Positions 1 through 7,984 of a DNA stretch of 64,000 nucleotides are shown in pieces. How positions within the stretch are numbered: position 1 is the first letter of the stretch; each line of letters opens with the position of its first letter. The translations under genes were made by a program, and so were the position numbers. This DNA is from SYOC01 sp035575235 (GTDB lineage: Bacteria; Desulfobacterota; Binatia; Bin18), in assembly GCA_035575235.1 (NCBI GenBank), contig DATLYA010000005.1:1-64000 (forward strand), in the 5' to 3' direction. Below the pieces are notes generated by a model, which was given only the letters and a program-made list of their open reading frames with translations, did not search any database and had not been told where the DNA came from.

Positions 1-16
1 AGAGGAGGAATCGTCG

Positions 17-295
17 ATGCAGAAGCAGCAGTGGATGGCAATCGTAGGAGCTCTGGCCTTAGCCCTCAGCGTCACGGCCTGGGCGGGAGAGCGGACTGTG
101 AATCTCAAGGTGGACGGGATGTCGTGCGCCATGTGTGCGCCAGCCGCCCGTAAGGCGCTGGAGCAGGTCAACGGCGTGCAGGCGGCGAAGGTGGAAGGTG
201 ACCGGGCGACGGTGGTGGCTGACGAAAAGGTGCAAGACACTGACTTGGTCAAGGCAATCGAAAGGGCGGGGTTTTCAGCCACGGTAATGAACTGA
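17..295 (+). CDS. merP: MerP-like periplasmic metal-binding protein (Cys form)
   Basis: A 92-residue protein with an N-terminal signal peptide ending near AWA-GER and one HMA domain. The metal site is GMSCAMCA, the usual GMxCxxC loop that binds Hg(II) or Cu(I) in the periplasm and passes it to a membrane transporter. The start follows AGAGGAGGAA. It is nearly identical to the protein at 26509-26787, differing at only a few residues. No MerT lies next to this copy; downstream is the Sec glutaredoxin. The family is certain; the actual metal is inferred from the mercury genes in the window. Confidence 0.88.
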   Translation: MQKQQWMAIVGALALALSVTAWAGERTVNLKVDGMSCAMCAPAARKALEQVNGVQAAKVEGDRATVVADEKVQDTDLVKAIERAGFSATVMN

Positions 296-439
296 AATAG
301 GGTAAGGCCCCTAGCCTCAGAAGCCACTAGCTATGTGGCGACAGCCCAGCACAACGGCACGTGACTGAGCGGCTTTCGGACCGGCGTTGTCCCCCTCGCG
401 CTCAGGCGCCACCTTCGGCGGTATCAGAGGAGGCAGAAC

Positions 440-676
440 ATGGAAAAACGAGTAGAGATCTATACAAGCCTGACCTGAGCCCCGTGCCGGGCAGCGAAAG
501 AGTTCCTTTCGCAAAAGGGCGTGCCATTTGTCGACTATAACGTGGTGGAGGACACTGAGGCCCGGGAGCGACTGAAGCAATTGACCGGTCGCATGGCGAC
601 GCCAGTAATCACAGTTGACGATGAGATCATCGTGGGCTTCGATCGCGGCAAGCTGCAGCGCCTGCTTGGTGTGTAG
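440..676 (+). CDS. Glutaredoxin-like selenoprotein (UxxC)
   Basis: A 78-residue glutaredoxin fold read through TGA at 476-478 (codon 13). The N-terminus MEKRVEIYTSLT is followed by U-APC, so Sec replaces the first Cys of the CxxC redox motif; the cis-Pro motif MATPVIT and the C-terminal helix are intact. The start has GAGGAGG eight bases upstream and the stop is TAG. A hairpin follows the TGA. Glutaredoxins of this size reduce disulfides or mixed thiols, and Sec would make it a faster reductant. It sits between merP and a zinc-ribbon gene. Reading TGA as stop would leave a 12-residue peptide and an orphan body, so recoding is much the better reading. Confidence 0.85.
494..512 (+). promoter_or_regulatory. 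SECIS-like hairpin of the Sec glutaredoxin
   Basis: Fifteen bases after the TGA, GCGAAAG pairs perfectly with CTTTCGC around the loop AGTTC. Position and size fit a bacterial SECIS element bound by SelB. Confidence 0.6.
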
Positions 677-686
677 GAGAGAGGCG

Positions 687-962
687 ATGCCATCCCTAAG
701 CTGCCTTGGTTGCGGAGAAGAAGTTGATATCAGCGGCCTGAAAGAAGGTGACCGCTTTGAGTGCGCTCATTGTGCCGGCCTCATTCTTGAGCTTGTGCGC
801 CAGGAGGGCGAACTCACCTTGCGGCAGGTCCATCAGGTGAGCTGTCCCCTGTGCAGCCATATGCTTGAAGTACCAGAGTACGCCAAAGCAGGGGACGCCA
901 TGACCTGCTGCGGTCGGACATTCCGGCTCACATACGAGTTTGGCACCTACGCGCTGGAGTAA
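687..962 (+). CDS. Small double zinc-ribbon protein
   Basis: A 91-residue protein with two Cys clusters: CLGCGEE with CAHC in the first half, and CPLCSHM with a CC pair in the second. This is a LIM/zinc-ribbon style arrangement, no catalytic domain is visible and the function is unknown. The start ATG follows AGGAGAGAGGCG and lies 10 bases after the glutaredoxin stop, so the two are probably co-transcribed and the protein may handle metal or redox state. A longer upstream start would overlap the glutaredoxin and is unlikely. Confidence 0.7.
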   Translation: MPSLSCLGCGEEVDISGLKEGDRFECAHCAGLILELVRQEGELTLRQVHQVSCPLCSHMLEVPEYAKAGDAMTCCGRTFRLTYEFGTYALE

Positions 963-1149
963 ACAACCTGACCACGGCGTGGGATACCTTTGCTTCCGCT
1001 CTTTTCATCGAAAAAGGGACGCCGGAGCTATTCTAGACCGCTTTGACGTTAGCGGCGCGACCAGCAGTTTCCTCGGAGTCTCCGTCATCATGCCTTGGCC
1101 CCAGTGACCTCCTGCCTTTCCCGGCCGCTTTGCTTTCCCACCTCCCCTC

Positions 1150-1181
1150 TTGACCTTCTCCTATACTGGAAGGTGTAGCTT
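1150..1181 (+). promoter_or_regulatory. MerR-family promoter/operator
   Basis: TTGACC is followed by a 19-20 bp spacer and a -10-like GTAGCT/TAGCTT. Within the spacer ACCTTC (1153-1158) and GAAGGT (1169-1174) form a dyad. An over-long spacer with a central dyad is the hallmark of promoters twisted open by MerR-type activators; it likely controls the MerR gene at 1203. Confidence 0.7.
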
Positions 1182-1202
1182 AACGTTGTGGAGGTCGTAC
1201 CT

Positions 1203-1667
1203 ATGGCCGAGATGTTCATTGGAGAACTGGCTGCCCAGCTCGGGCTCAATCCGCGCACGCTGCGCTACTATGAAAATCTCGGCTTGCTTCCAGCGCCCGG
1301 TCGCACCGTGCACGGCTATCGCGTGTACGGCGAGGAGACCGCTCAGCGGCTGGCCTTTATTGCCAAGGCCAAAAGCCTCGGGCTCACTCTGAAGGAGATC
1401 CGGCAGATTCTCGCTCTGCGCGACAGTGGGCGGCTCCCCTGCGCCTCGGTACAGCGGCTCCTGCAGGAGCATGTCGCCCGCATCGACCGCCAACTCGCCC
1501 ACTTGCAGGCGCTGAAGGCAGACCTGACCACCCTGCTCGACGGCTGGCGGCCGGAGAGGCAGCGCAACGGGCAGGTTGTGCCCGGCGCCATCTGCCCCCG
1601 TATCGAGGCCAGCGGTGCGACCCCAAGAAAGTGCAACGCCACCAGGAAAGGAGATGAACGTCCATGA
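1203..1667 (+). CDS. MerR-family metal-responsive regulator
   Basis: A 154-residue MerR protein. The winged helix-turn-helix with the NPRTLRYYE signature occupies residues 1-70 and is followed by a long dimerisation helix. Cys80 at the base of that helix and Cys131 in the C-terminal loop are likely metal ligands. This pattern resembles ZntR/CadR/PbrR-type sensors more than mercury MerR, which has three Cys. ATG 1203 is preferred because GGAGG lies 8 bases upstream. The stop overlaps the next ATG (ATGA), so the small Cys protein is translationally coupled. Confidence 0.82.
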   Translation: MAEMFIGELAAQLGLNPRTLRYYENLGLLPAPGRTVHGYRVYGEETAQRLAFIAKAKSLGLTLKEIRQILALRDSGRLPCASVQRLLQEHVARIDRQLAHLQALKADLTTLLDGWRPERQRNGQVVPGAICPRIEASGATPRKCNATRKGDERP

Positions 1668-1831
1668 CCAAGACTGTCTCGCTCTGCCCAAACTGTGACG
1701 CCTGTCCGATGGTCGAAATCGACGATCAGGAGGTACGTATCGGTGAGGAAGGGAACCTCGTGAAGTTAACTCTGGCCGAGTGGAACGTCCTCGTGCAGGC
1801 GATTAAAGCCGGCGAGCTCGACGAACTGTAA
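1664..1831 (+). CDS. Small Cys-rich protein coupled to merR
   Basis: A 55-residue protein starting inside the merR stop codon (ATGA overlap). The N-terminus carries LCPNCDACP, three Cys in CxxCxxC spacing, followed by an acidic region with a likely beta-hairpin and helix. The CxxCxxC motif suggests metal binding, perhaps a buffer or metallochaperone for the ion sensed by the upstream regulator. I do not recognise a named family. Confidence 0.65.
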   Translation: MTKTVSLCPNCDACPMVEIDDQEVRIGEEGNLVKLTLAEWNVLVQAIKAGELDEL

Positions 1832-1897
1832 CCCCCAGTACCAGGTTAAATCGAACCACATGACATTCGTACACTTGACGATGTGACCATCCATGGT

Positions 1898-1959
1898 TGT
1901 CATTCTGAGCGTAGCGAAGAATCTGACTGTGAGACCCTTCGCTTCACTCAGGGTGACAT
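1898..1959. repeat. Interspersed hairpin repeat
   Basis: GTCATTCTGAGCGTAGCGAAG and a related inverse arm ending CTTCGCTTCACTCAGGGTGAC form a long imperfect hairpin in the 1832-2122 intergenic stretch. Related repeats lie near 48160, 53530 and 62680. The rest of this gap shows no gene. Confidence 0.6.
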
Positions 1960-2122
1960 AGCTAGTGAGCCAATCTCCTGTGGACTAATTTAGACCTCAC
2001 TACCCTGGCTCTTTCTGCAAAGAGGAAAGAACGCTCTTCCTCGCAATGGAGAAGGTCTGGGTGAGGGTTGTGCAAAGGAGAACGAAGGCGGGCGAACCCT
2101 CTTCAGGAAAAGAAGTGAAGCG

Positions 2123-2422
2123 ATGGCACTGAAAGTCGTAGGTGCAAAAATCTCCTGCATGATCGGGACGCTGTTCGCCCTCCCCTGGTGATGACTGCTA
2201 CCATGGATCTTCTCCCTGCTCGGGTCAGCAGGGGTCGGAGTCGCAGCAGTATGGGTCGGGAAATTCACGCCGGTGTTTCTCGTGATTTCCCTCGCCTTCC
2301 TTGGGCGAGCCCACTACCTGCTCTACCGGCGGCAACACGGAAACCGGCTGAGCAGGACATTGGTGTGGTTCTCAACGGTTACCGCAGTAGCTCTGTGGGC
2401 CTATCGGTTTGGAGTCATGTAA
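2123..2422 (+). CDS. MerT-like membrane selenoprotein with adjacent Sec-Sec
   Basis: Reading through two consecutive TGA codons (2189-2194) gives a 99-residue protein with three membrane helices. U23-U24 sit at the end of helix 1, where mercury transporter MerT has its vicinal Cys pair; the window's Cys merT has STCC at residues 19-22. Downstream sequence (GVGVAAVWVGKFTPVF, then a third helix ending AYRFGVM) keeps the frame to TAA. A 7-bp hairpin follows. It precedes a MerP-like UxxU gene and a permease, forming a selenium version of a mer transport set. MerT takes Hg(II) from MerP and moves it into the cytoplasm; the substrate here is inferred. The ribosome site is weak. Confidence 0.78.
2214..2233 (+). 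promoter_or_regulatory. SECIS-like hairpin of Sec-MerT
   Basis: CCCTGCT pairs perfectly with AGCAGGG around CGGGTC, starting 19 bases after the second TGA. It is the best hairpin near the tandem UGA codons. Confidence 0.5.
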
Positions 2423-2438
2423 CAAGGAGGCGTCACCC

Positions 2439-2789
2439 ATGGAAAAAACAAAGAGAGTGATAGGGCTGATCGCGTGTCTGCTCCTCCTGTCAGGTTTGCC
2501 GCATCCCTTTGTGGCGCAGGCCGCAGCAGGAGAGCGGGTGAAAGTCCAAGTAGCGGGGATGGTGTGACAGTTCTGAGCGTATAACGTCAAGGCGGCCGTG
2601 AGCCGCTTGGATTTTGCTCCCTCCATTAACGAGATGAAAGTGGACTTGGAGGCGGGGACGCTAGAGTTCACTGCCCGTGCAGGCACGCGCATTGATCAGG
2701 AAAAGTTGAAGAAGGCCATTGAGGATGCGGGGTATAAGGTGGAAGGGATAGAGATGACCACCACGAGAAACAACGAAGGCACGCCATGA
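2439..2789 (+). CDS. MerP-like selenoprotein with UxxU metal site
   Basis: A 116-residue periplasmic HMA-domain protein. After a signal peptide (hydrophobic core LIACLLLLSG) comes GMV-U-QF-U-AYNVK, where TGA at 2565-2567 and 2574-2576 replace both Cys of GMxCxxC (residues 43 and 46). The rest of the HMA fold (KAAVSRLDF, later AIEDAGYKVEG) is intact. The start has AAGGAGG upstream and the gene lies 16 bases after Sec-MerT. Its stop overlaps the next ATG. A hairpin (2592-2606) follows the second TGA. Selenolates bind Hg(II) extremely tightly, so a mercury role fits, though Cu or another soft metal is possible. Confidence 0.8.
2592..2606 (+). promoter_or_regulatory. SECIS-like hairpin of Sec-MerP
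   Basis: GCGGC pairs with GCCGC around CGTGA, extended by AA/TT across a bulged G, 15 bases after the second TGA. The stem is modest. Confidence 0.4.
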
Positions 2790-3751
2790 CTGCAGGAGCC
2801 TTCGTGACCACAGCGTTCGGGATGGCCTGGGCGACCTTGCACTATATCGTCTTTTACCGCTTTGCTATCGGGTTTGCCTTCTTCTTCTCTGTGCTCCTCC
2901 AGTTCTTCTTCCCCGCTGAGAGGTGGCTGCAAGTTATCCGTAAACATTCAGGGCCTATACCGATTCTGGCTGCGGCCGGCTTGGGGCTCACAACGTCGCC
3001 GGGCCGTCAGGCAATAGAGAACAACTTTTTCCAGCTGGTAGCTGTGAAAGCTCCGCTGACCGCGCTGGTGGCATACTTGATCTGCAGCCACAATTTGACG
3101 GTCTACTATCTCCTAATGCTGGGGCCGCTGCTCGGCAAGGACGTGCTCTTCTCACACGTGCTTGGGGGCGTGATGGTTTTCATCACCGCCAGTCTCGGCC
3201 TCAGCCTTGTTTTTGGCAAGACTCATAAGCCTGGCAAGCTTGAGGCGAACGAGGACGCTGCCGTTGCCCAACCCACTGTGCGGCTGGAGAGGCTCGTTCG
3301 GGCAGTGGGCTCGGAGCTGTGGGCAACAGGTCCCCTAGTCCTTTACGGCCTGCTGCTCGGTGGTCTCATTGCCGCGTGGGGACTTTCTCCCTGGCACGTT
3401 GTCCCAGTGACCCTTTTGGGGAGCGGTCTGACCGCGCAAGTCACCAACGCCGTCCTTGGGCTTGGAGTATCTTTTCTGACCTGGATGAGCCCCGTCGCAA
3501 ACCTCTTTGTTGGCACCTATATCTGGAAGGTGGGCATCGCTCATGCGGGGCTCGTGAGTTTTTTCTTTGCCAGCCTCGTCTCCTGGCCGCGGGTACGCCT
3601 GTACCAAAGAACCCTGGGAGATAGACAGGGTGCAGTTTTCGCCATTGTACTGGCTCTAGCGGCTCTCGCAGCGGGGCTCCTCGTGGCGCTCTTCTTTCAC
3701 GTCACCGGCCTGTCTATCCACTACAAGCTCATTGCTCAGCAGATGCTGTAG
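2786..3751 (+). CDS. Putative multi-spanning permease
   Basis: A 321-residue protein with about eight hydrophobic segments and a charged cytoplasmic loop near residues 150-170. The GLGLTTSPGRQAIE and LMLGPLLGKD motifs resemble predicted permeases of the YraQ/ArsP type, though the conserved Cys of ArsP is absent. Its ATG overlaps the stop of Sec-MerP, so it is translationally coupled to the Sec mercury set and may export or import the same metal or a metal conjugate. The family is likely, the substrate unknown. Confidence 0.6.
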   Translation: MTAGAFVTTAFGMAWATLHYIVFYRFAIGFAFFFSVLLQFFFPAERWLQVIRKHSGPIPILAAAGLGLTTSPGRQAIENNFFQLVAVKAPLTALVAYLICSHNLTVYYLLMLGPLLGKDVLFSHVLGGVMVFITASLGLSLVFGKTHKPGKLEANEDAAVAQPTVRLERLVRAVGSELWATGPLVLYGLLLGGLIAAWGLSPWHVVPVTLLGSGLTAQVTNAVLGLGVSFLTWMSPVANLFVGTYIWKVGIAHAGLVSFFFASLVSWPRVRLYQRTLGDRQGAVFAIVLALAALAAGLLVALFFHVTGLSIHYKLIAQQML

Positions 3752-3762
3752 GAGGAGCGGTC

Positions 3763-4656
3763 ATGGCAAAGCGGCAGTTTGGCGTCACAGTGGTTGTTGC
3801 AATCCTCTTGCTCCTGGGTGGGAAAGAGAGCCCGGCCCTGCCTATCCGTACGACTGATCCGAATGTCGGCATCTTCTCTGGCTCAGCCGCTCTGGGTCGA
3901 GTGGAGTTCGCAGAGGCGTCGAGGCCAGGGGTAGACGTCTCCGCTACGATCGTGCCCACCATGTTCCTCTATAGTCCCACGACTTACAGCGCGTTTGGCA
4001 TTGTCGCCCCCTACGTAGAAAAACGCCTGAATCTCAAAGGCAAGGGAGACGAATTCACCCAGGGGATTTCTGATATCATGCTTCTCGGTCGGTACAAATT
4101 CTTTAGCCTGCCACAGAAGCAGGCGTGGAATCAGGCAGCGTTTCAGCTCACGCTCAAGCTCCCCACAGGTCCGACCGACAGACGTATCAACCTTCCCGTG
4201 CCTCCATCGGTAAAGCGGGCGTTGCAGCCTGGAACGGGCTCGACCGATTTCATCTTTGAGTTCGCCGGTGGCAGGTTCACCACCCGTTACAACCTGCTGG
4301 CCAACATCGGCTATCGGCTGAACACCGAAGATGATGAGATCTCCTTTGGCGACCAATTTTTTGTGAAGACGGACCTTGAATACTTCCTTTTTCCGTGGCT
4401 GACACGAAAACATGGCCAAGAAGTCATTAGCCTGCTCGAGTTCAGCTTTGTCCATGCTGAACGAGATCAATTCAAGGACAGAGGCGTGCCCAACAGCGGT
4501 GGCAACAGCTTCTTCCTTGCCCCCGGTCTTCAATGGATTGTGAGTGAGCGGTTCCTGGTGGAAACCTCGATCCAGCTTCCCCTATCTCAAGACTTGGCGG
4601 GTAAACAGCCTATGCTCGACCAGAGTGTGCTGGTTGGAGTTCGCTTTGTGTACTGA
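3763..4656 (+). CDS. Outer-membrane beta-barrel protein, unknown function
   Basis: A 297-residue protein with an N-terminal signal sequence followed by alternating amphipathic strands and a C-terminal aromatic ending (VGVRFVY), typical of an outer-membrane barrel. It resembles transporter-like proteins annotated near metal resistance genes. It starts 11 bases after the permease with AGGAGGAG upstream, so it ends the Sec-MerT/MerP/permease operon. A similar barrel lies at 6985-7878. Confidence 0.6.
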   Translation: MAKRQFGVTVVVAILLLLGGKESPALPIRTTDPNVGIFSGSAALGRVEFAEASRPGVDVSATIVPTMFLYSPTTYSAFGIVAPYVEKRLNLKGKGDEFTQGISDIMLLGRYKFFSLPQKQAWNQAAFQLTLKLPTGPTDRRINLPVPPSVKRALQPGTGSTDFIFEFAGGRFTTRYNLLANIGYRLNTEDDEISFGDQFFVKTDLEYFLFPWLTRKHGQEVISLLEFSFVHAERDQFKDRGVPNSGGNSFFLAPGLQWIVSERFLVETSIQLPLSQDLAGKQPMLDQSVLVGVRFVY

Positions 4657-4731
4657 CAGAAAGGACACCCAACGGCTCTGCCGCACGCTACACGGTTTCG
4701 TGTTCACCCCCACAGATCGCGCCCTCGGTTA

Positions 4732-5031
4732 TCACTCCACTAACTCCGCCCACATGGCGCTATGGGCTGTCGCCTCACCAATCACCGCCGCCGCCAGGAC
4801 GCCTTCATTTAGCAACGCGCGTGCAAGCGCCTCCGCCTCGCGTTCAGGCACGGCGATCAAAAGTCCACCTGACGTTTGTGGATCAAACGCCACTTCGTTC
4901 AGATCCTGGGGGACGCGCGGATCGACGCGCACTTTATCCGCCACATACGTACGATTGCGCTTGCTACCTCCGGTGACGTACCCTTCCAACGCGAGCCGCA
5001 GAGCGCCAGGCAATAGAGGCAGCGCGGCAGC
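4732..5031 (-). pseudogene. selD: 3' fragment of selD (selenide, water dikinase)
   Basis: The minus strand encodes the C-terminal 100 or so residues of SelD, from LPLLPGALRLALEGYVTGG through AFDPQTSGGLLIAV to VIGEA. SelD makes selenophosphate for Sec synthesis. The N-terminal Gly-rich loop and catalytic Cys/Sec region are missing: similarity stops at about 5031, where a palindrome and the start of the opposite-strand AhpD gene lie. Upstream codons in this frame are just antisense of that gene. A working selD must be elsewhere, or the junction is an assembly error. Confidence 0.75.
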
Positions 5032-5039
5032 ATGCTGCC
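5026..5039. repeat. Perfect 14-bp palindrome at selD/AhpD junction
   Basis: GGCAGCATGCTGCC is its own reverse complement and sits exactly where two 5'-truncated genes on opposite strands meet. It could mark a fold-back rearrangement or a chimeric assembly join. Confidence 0.7.
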
Positions 5040-5916
5040 AGATGCGGCGATAGATGCCATTCACCGAGTAGTGACAGATTCCGGCCGGCTCACGCAGTCC
5101 TGGTTTCAGCAGACGATGGCGTCTGGAGAAATCACTGATGCGCAGTATGTGGAGATTATCGATGTAGTGGTGACGGTGGTCAGCATCGACAGCTTTTGTC
5201 GCGGCATTGGGGTTCCGCTGCATCCACTCCCTGAACCACAAGAGGGAGAACCGTCGCGCTATCGCCCTGCGACAGCTCAACTACAGGAAGCCTGGGTGCC
5301 TATGATTCCGGTAGAGGGAGCGACCGGGGCCGAAGCTGACCTGTGGAATCCCACAGGGCGGGTCGGCAACGTGATCCGCGCCTTAAGTTTGATTCCTGAC
5401 GCGGTGCGTCAGCTCATGGACCTGAGCAACGCCCACTACGTGCCTCGTGATCGCTTGATGGATTTCACGTGGAGCCGGTCGTTGTCGCGTGCGCAAATGG
5501 AACTGATCGCGGGTCGCGTCTCAGCGCTCCGGGGGTGTTTCTATTGAACGACCGCGCACGCAATGCTGCTCCGGGCGAGCGGCCAGGCGACCGGTCAAGC
5601 CTTCGACCTCCACGCAGTGACTGAGGGAACGACCACAGTGAGAAGCGGAGTAGCCCATGAAGAAACCCTCGTAGCATCGGCGGAAGCAATGGTTAGTGAC
5701 GACGAGCAGGCGCTGGCAACCGCTCGTACACGCGTCCTCGAAGAATTGGGACCTGAGGCGCTGGTTGATGCGGCTGGGGTAGCGTCGAACTTCGAGCGGA
5801 TGGTCCGCATTGCCGATGCTACGGGCATTCCCTTGGACAGCTTTCTCGATGAGATGACTGTCGACCTGAGAACGGAGCTGCACTTGACCCGGTTTGAGTC
5901 CGTCACGAACGTCTAG
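5032..5916 (+). CDS. AhpD-like selenoprotein (CxxU), long form
   Basis: A 294-residue all-helical protein of the carboxymuconolactone decarboxylase/AhpD type, read through TGA at 5545-5547 (codon 172). The active motif is CFY-U-TTAHA, so Sec takes the second Cys of the CxxC redox pair, with the usual His after it. AhpD proteins are thiol peroxidases or peroxiredoxin reductases. The downstream segment (RASGQATG to HLTRFESVTNV) is in frame and ends in TAG. The N-terminus begins at a palindrome with no ribosome site and may be cut off by a rearrangement with selD. A possible SECIS is GCTGCTC/GAGCGGC at 5565-5583. Confidence 0.8.
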
Positions 5917-6106
5917 GAGAGCAACTCTCCGCTGTGGCGCCTCCTCGTCATTGCATTTGCACGGTCGGAAGCATGGCTTGTGTTCGGATTGCACAGTGGT
6001 GACGGGGACGTTCCAAGAGGACTTCCAGACGGGAGGAGCAACTCGTCACCAGCAGCCTACCCACGAGGAGCATCGTGAAGAAGTATCAAGAAGAGAGGAG
6101 GAAGTG

Positions 6107-6484
6107 ATGCAGAAACGGGGAGTGAGCTTTTTTCTGACCATCGGCGCAATAACTGTGGTCTCTCTTGCCGGAGGAACTTGGGTCCACGCGCAACAACACG
6201 CGGTCGCCAGAGCGGCGATTTCGGAGTCGCCGCCGATTCCGCCTGATCAGATTCCACAGCATATCCGGGATGCAGTGAATGCAGCCGACCGTCCCGCAGC
6301 GGACAAGAGTCTCGACGCCGGACGCAAACCTGAGCAGATGCTGGCGTTTTTCGGGATTCAGTCAGGAATGAACGTTGCGGACCTTTCCGCCGGCGGTGGA
6401 TACACCACTGAGCTGCTCTCGCGCGCCGTCGGGCCGACCGGTACCGTGTATTCACAGAATCCTCCCTTTCCGCGTTCTTGTTAA
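6107..6484 (+). pseudogene. Truncated secreted SAM-methyltransferase
   Basis: A 125-residue product with a signal peptide (VSLAGGTWVHA) and the start of a class I methyltransferase fold: NVADLSAGGGYTTELL is the SAM-binding motif I and GPTGTVYSQN the next strand. The sequence then stops after PPFPRSC, whereas family members continue for another 130 or so residues. The missing part is not found downstream, so this looks like a remnant. GAGGAGGAAG precedes the start. Confidence 0.6.
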
Positions 6485-6510
6485 CAAGTAGGGGCAGTAG
6501 TGATCGTGCT

Positions 6511-6912
6511 ATGGAGCAGAAGTGGAGACAAGGCCTGTTGCGGTTGCTCCTGCTAGGGCTGGTGATGTTCCACTCTGTTCTGGGAACAGGGAGTACGTCT
6601 ATTCCGTCCTGTTCCACATGCGTACATACGCGCCATCGTGCCGGTGGCTGTGCGGGTCATCATCCCGGAGCCCATTGTCCGCTCACACTGCGCGAGCAGA
6701 AGAGAATTCCTGCTCTTTCGTGTGCGCTGAGTTGTCGCCATCATCATCGCTCTGCTGGCGTGCCTGCAGCAGGCGAATGGTTTCTGCTGTCCGGCAATAT
6801 CAGGTTACCCCTTCCTCTTTTCTTGCGTTTTACAGGACCATTTTTCCACCCCGCCTCTCCTGATGGTTATCCCACTTTGCTCTTCAGACCCCCTCCTCTC
6901 TTTCGTGTCTGA
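6511..6912 (+). CDS. Hypothetical Cys/His-rich secreted protein
   Basis: A 133-residue reading frame with a hydrophobic N-terminus (LLLLGLVMFHSVLG), then a Cys- and His-rich central part (SCSTC, HHPGAHC, CALSCRHHH) that could bind metal, and a Pro/Phe-rich tail. No ribosome site is clear and no family is recognised. It lies just upstream of an outer-membrane protein gene; a small membrane protein before a barrel is common in metal clusters. It may also be non-coding. Confidence 0.35.
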   Translation: MEQKWRQGLLRLLLLGLVMFHSVLGTGSTSIPSCSTCVHTRHRAGGCAGHHPGAHCPLTLREQKRIPALSCALSCRHHHRSAGVPAAGEWFLLSGNIRLPLPLFLRFTGPFFHPASPDGYPTLLFRPPPLFRV

Positions 6913-6984
6913 TCCCAAATTTTTGCTTTTTTACTGACAGACCCCAGAGGATCATCCTCCGTGGAGGAAATGAGGAGGACTCGT

Positions 6985-7878
6985 ATGCGTCACGCATGGA
7001 TGTATGTCTTCGCCAGTATAAGTACGTGTTTCGCCACTGCGGCTGCCCACGCCCACGGCGCGGTAGGAAAGCGAGTATTTATTGAACCTTTTGTGACAGA
7101 AGACGCCAACCCTAAAAATGAGTTTGTCATTGCGAAACCTGGATTTTTTAACACTGACGAGGGCAACGTATTTTCGCTTGGTTTTGCGCTGGAAAAGAAG
7201 CTGTCAAACAACTTCAGCCTCACCTTGGAAGGCGAGTGGACCTCTGAACGGGCTGGCGGCCAGCCGCATGTAGAGGGATTTCAAAACCCGGGAATCCTGC
7301 TCAAGTACAGTGTGTGGAAAGATCTGGCGCGAGAGTTCATCCTCTCGCCGGCTCTGGAAATTGAGTTCCCACTTGGTGATCGGGAAGTGGGGGCAGCAAG
7401 GGAGCTGATCGTCGCCCCCCTCCTCCTTTTTGCCCGGGGATTGGGCGACCTGCCGCAAAGTCTGTCGTACCTCCACCCTCTCGCGCTGATGGGAGACATC
7501 GGGTTTGAGATCCTGACGAATGCGGAGACCGAAACCGTCCTCAAATATGACATCCTGCTGATGTACAGCCTTCCCTATCTTCGCGCTCACGTTCGTGAGC
7601 TTGACGCTCCGTGGCCGTTCACTCGGCTTATCCCCTTGGTGGAGTTCAACTTTGAAACCGGGGTGAATGGAGAAGCTCGCCTAACCAAGGCTCGGCTGAC
7701 TCCCGGCGTGGTATACCAGGGGCAGTTCGTGCAACTTGGTGTAGCTGGGCAATTTCCCCTCAATCGTACGACCGCTCGAGAGTTAGATCCCAGCCTCCTG
7801 TTCCTGGTAGATCTCTTCTACGACGATCTCTTTCCCGCACTCGCCCAAACGTCGTGGGGCACGGGGAGTAAGGAGTAA
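6985..7878 (+). CDS. Outer-membrane beta-barrel protein, unknown function
   Basis: A 297-residue protein with a signal peptide ending AAAHAHG and repeated amphipathic strands. ATG 6985 is preferred because AGGAGGACTCGT precedes it; an in-frame GTG 24 bases earlier lacks a comparable site. The size and strand pattern parallel the barrel at 3763-4656, but sequence similarity is low. It stands before an ECF sigma gene. No catalytic motif is visible. Confidence 0.6.
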   Translation: MRHAWMYVFASISTCFATAAAHAHGAVGKRVFIEPFVTEDANPKNEFVIAKPGFFNTDEGNVFSLGFALEKKLSNNFSLTLEGEWTSERAGGQPHVEGFQNPGILLKYSVWKDLAREFILSPALEIEFPLGDREVGAARELIVAPLLLFARGLGDLPQSLSYLHPLALMGDIGFEILTNAETETVLKYDILLMYSLPYLRAHVRELDAPWPFTRLIPLVEFNFETGVNGEARLTKARLTPGVVYQGQFVQLGVAGQFPLNRTTARELDPSLLFLVDLFYDDLFPALAQTSWGTGSKE

Positions 7879-7984
7879 CAAAAAAGAAGAACAGCACGTG
7901 CGCGTGCTCCCCCAAGGGTTCGCGTTGTACGCAGGGGTGCTCCGTATCTGCCGGCTCAATCTATAACTCTTGAGAAGAGAGGCG

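Noticed and set aside
5465..5994. Long open frames antisense to the Sec-AhpD gene and similar shadows elsewhere
   Set aside because: They are antisense to clear genes, have no family motifs, and follow from high GC content.
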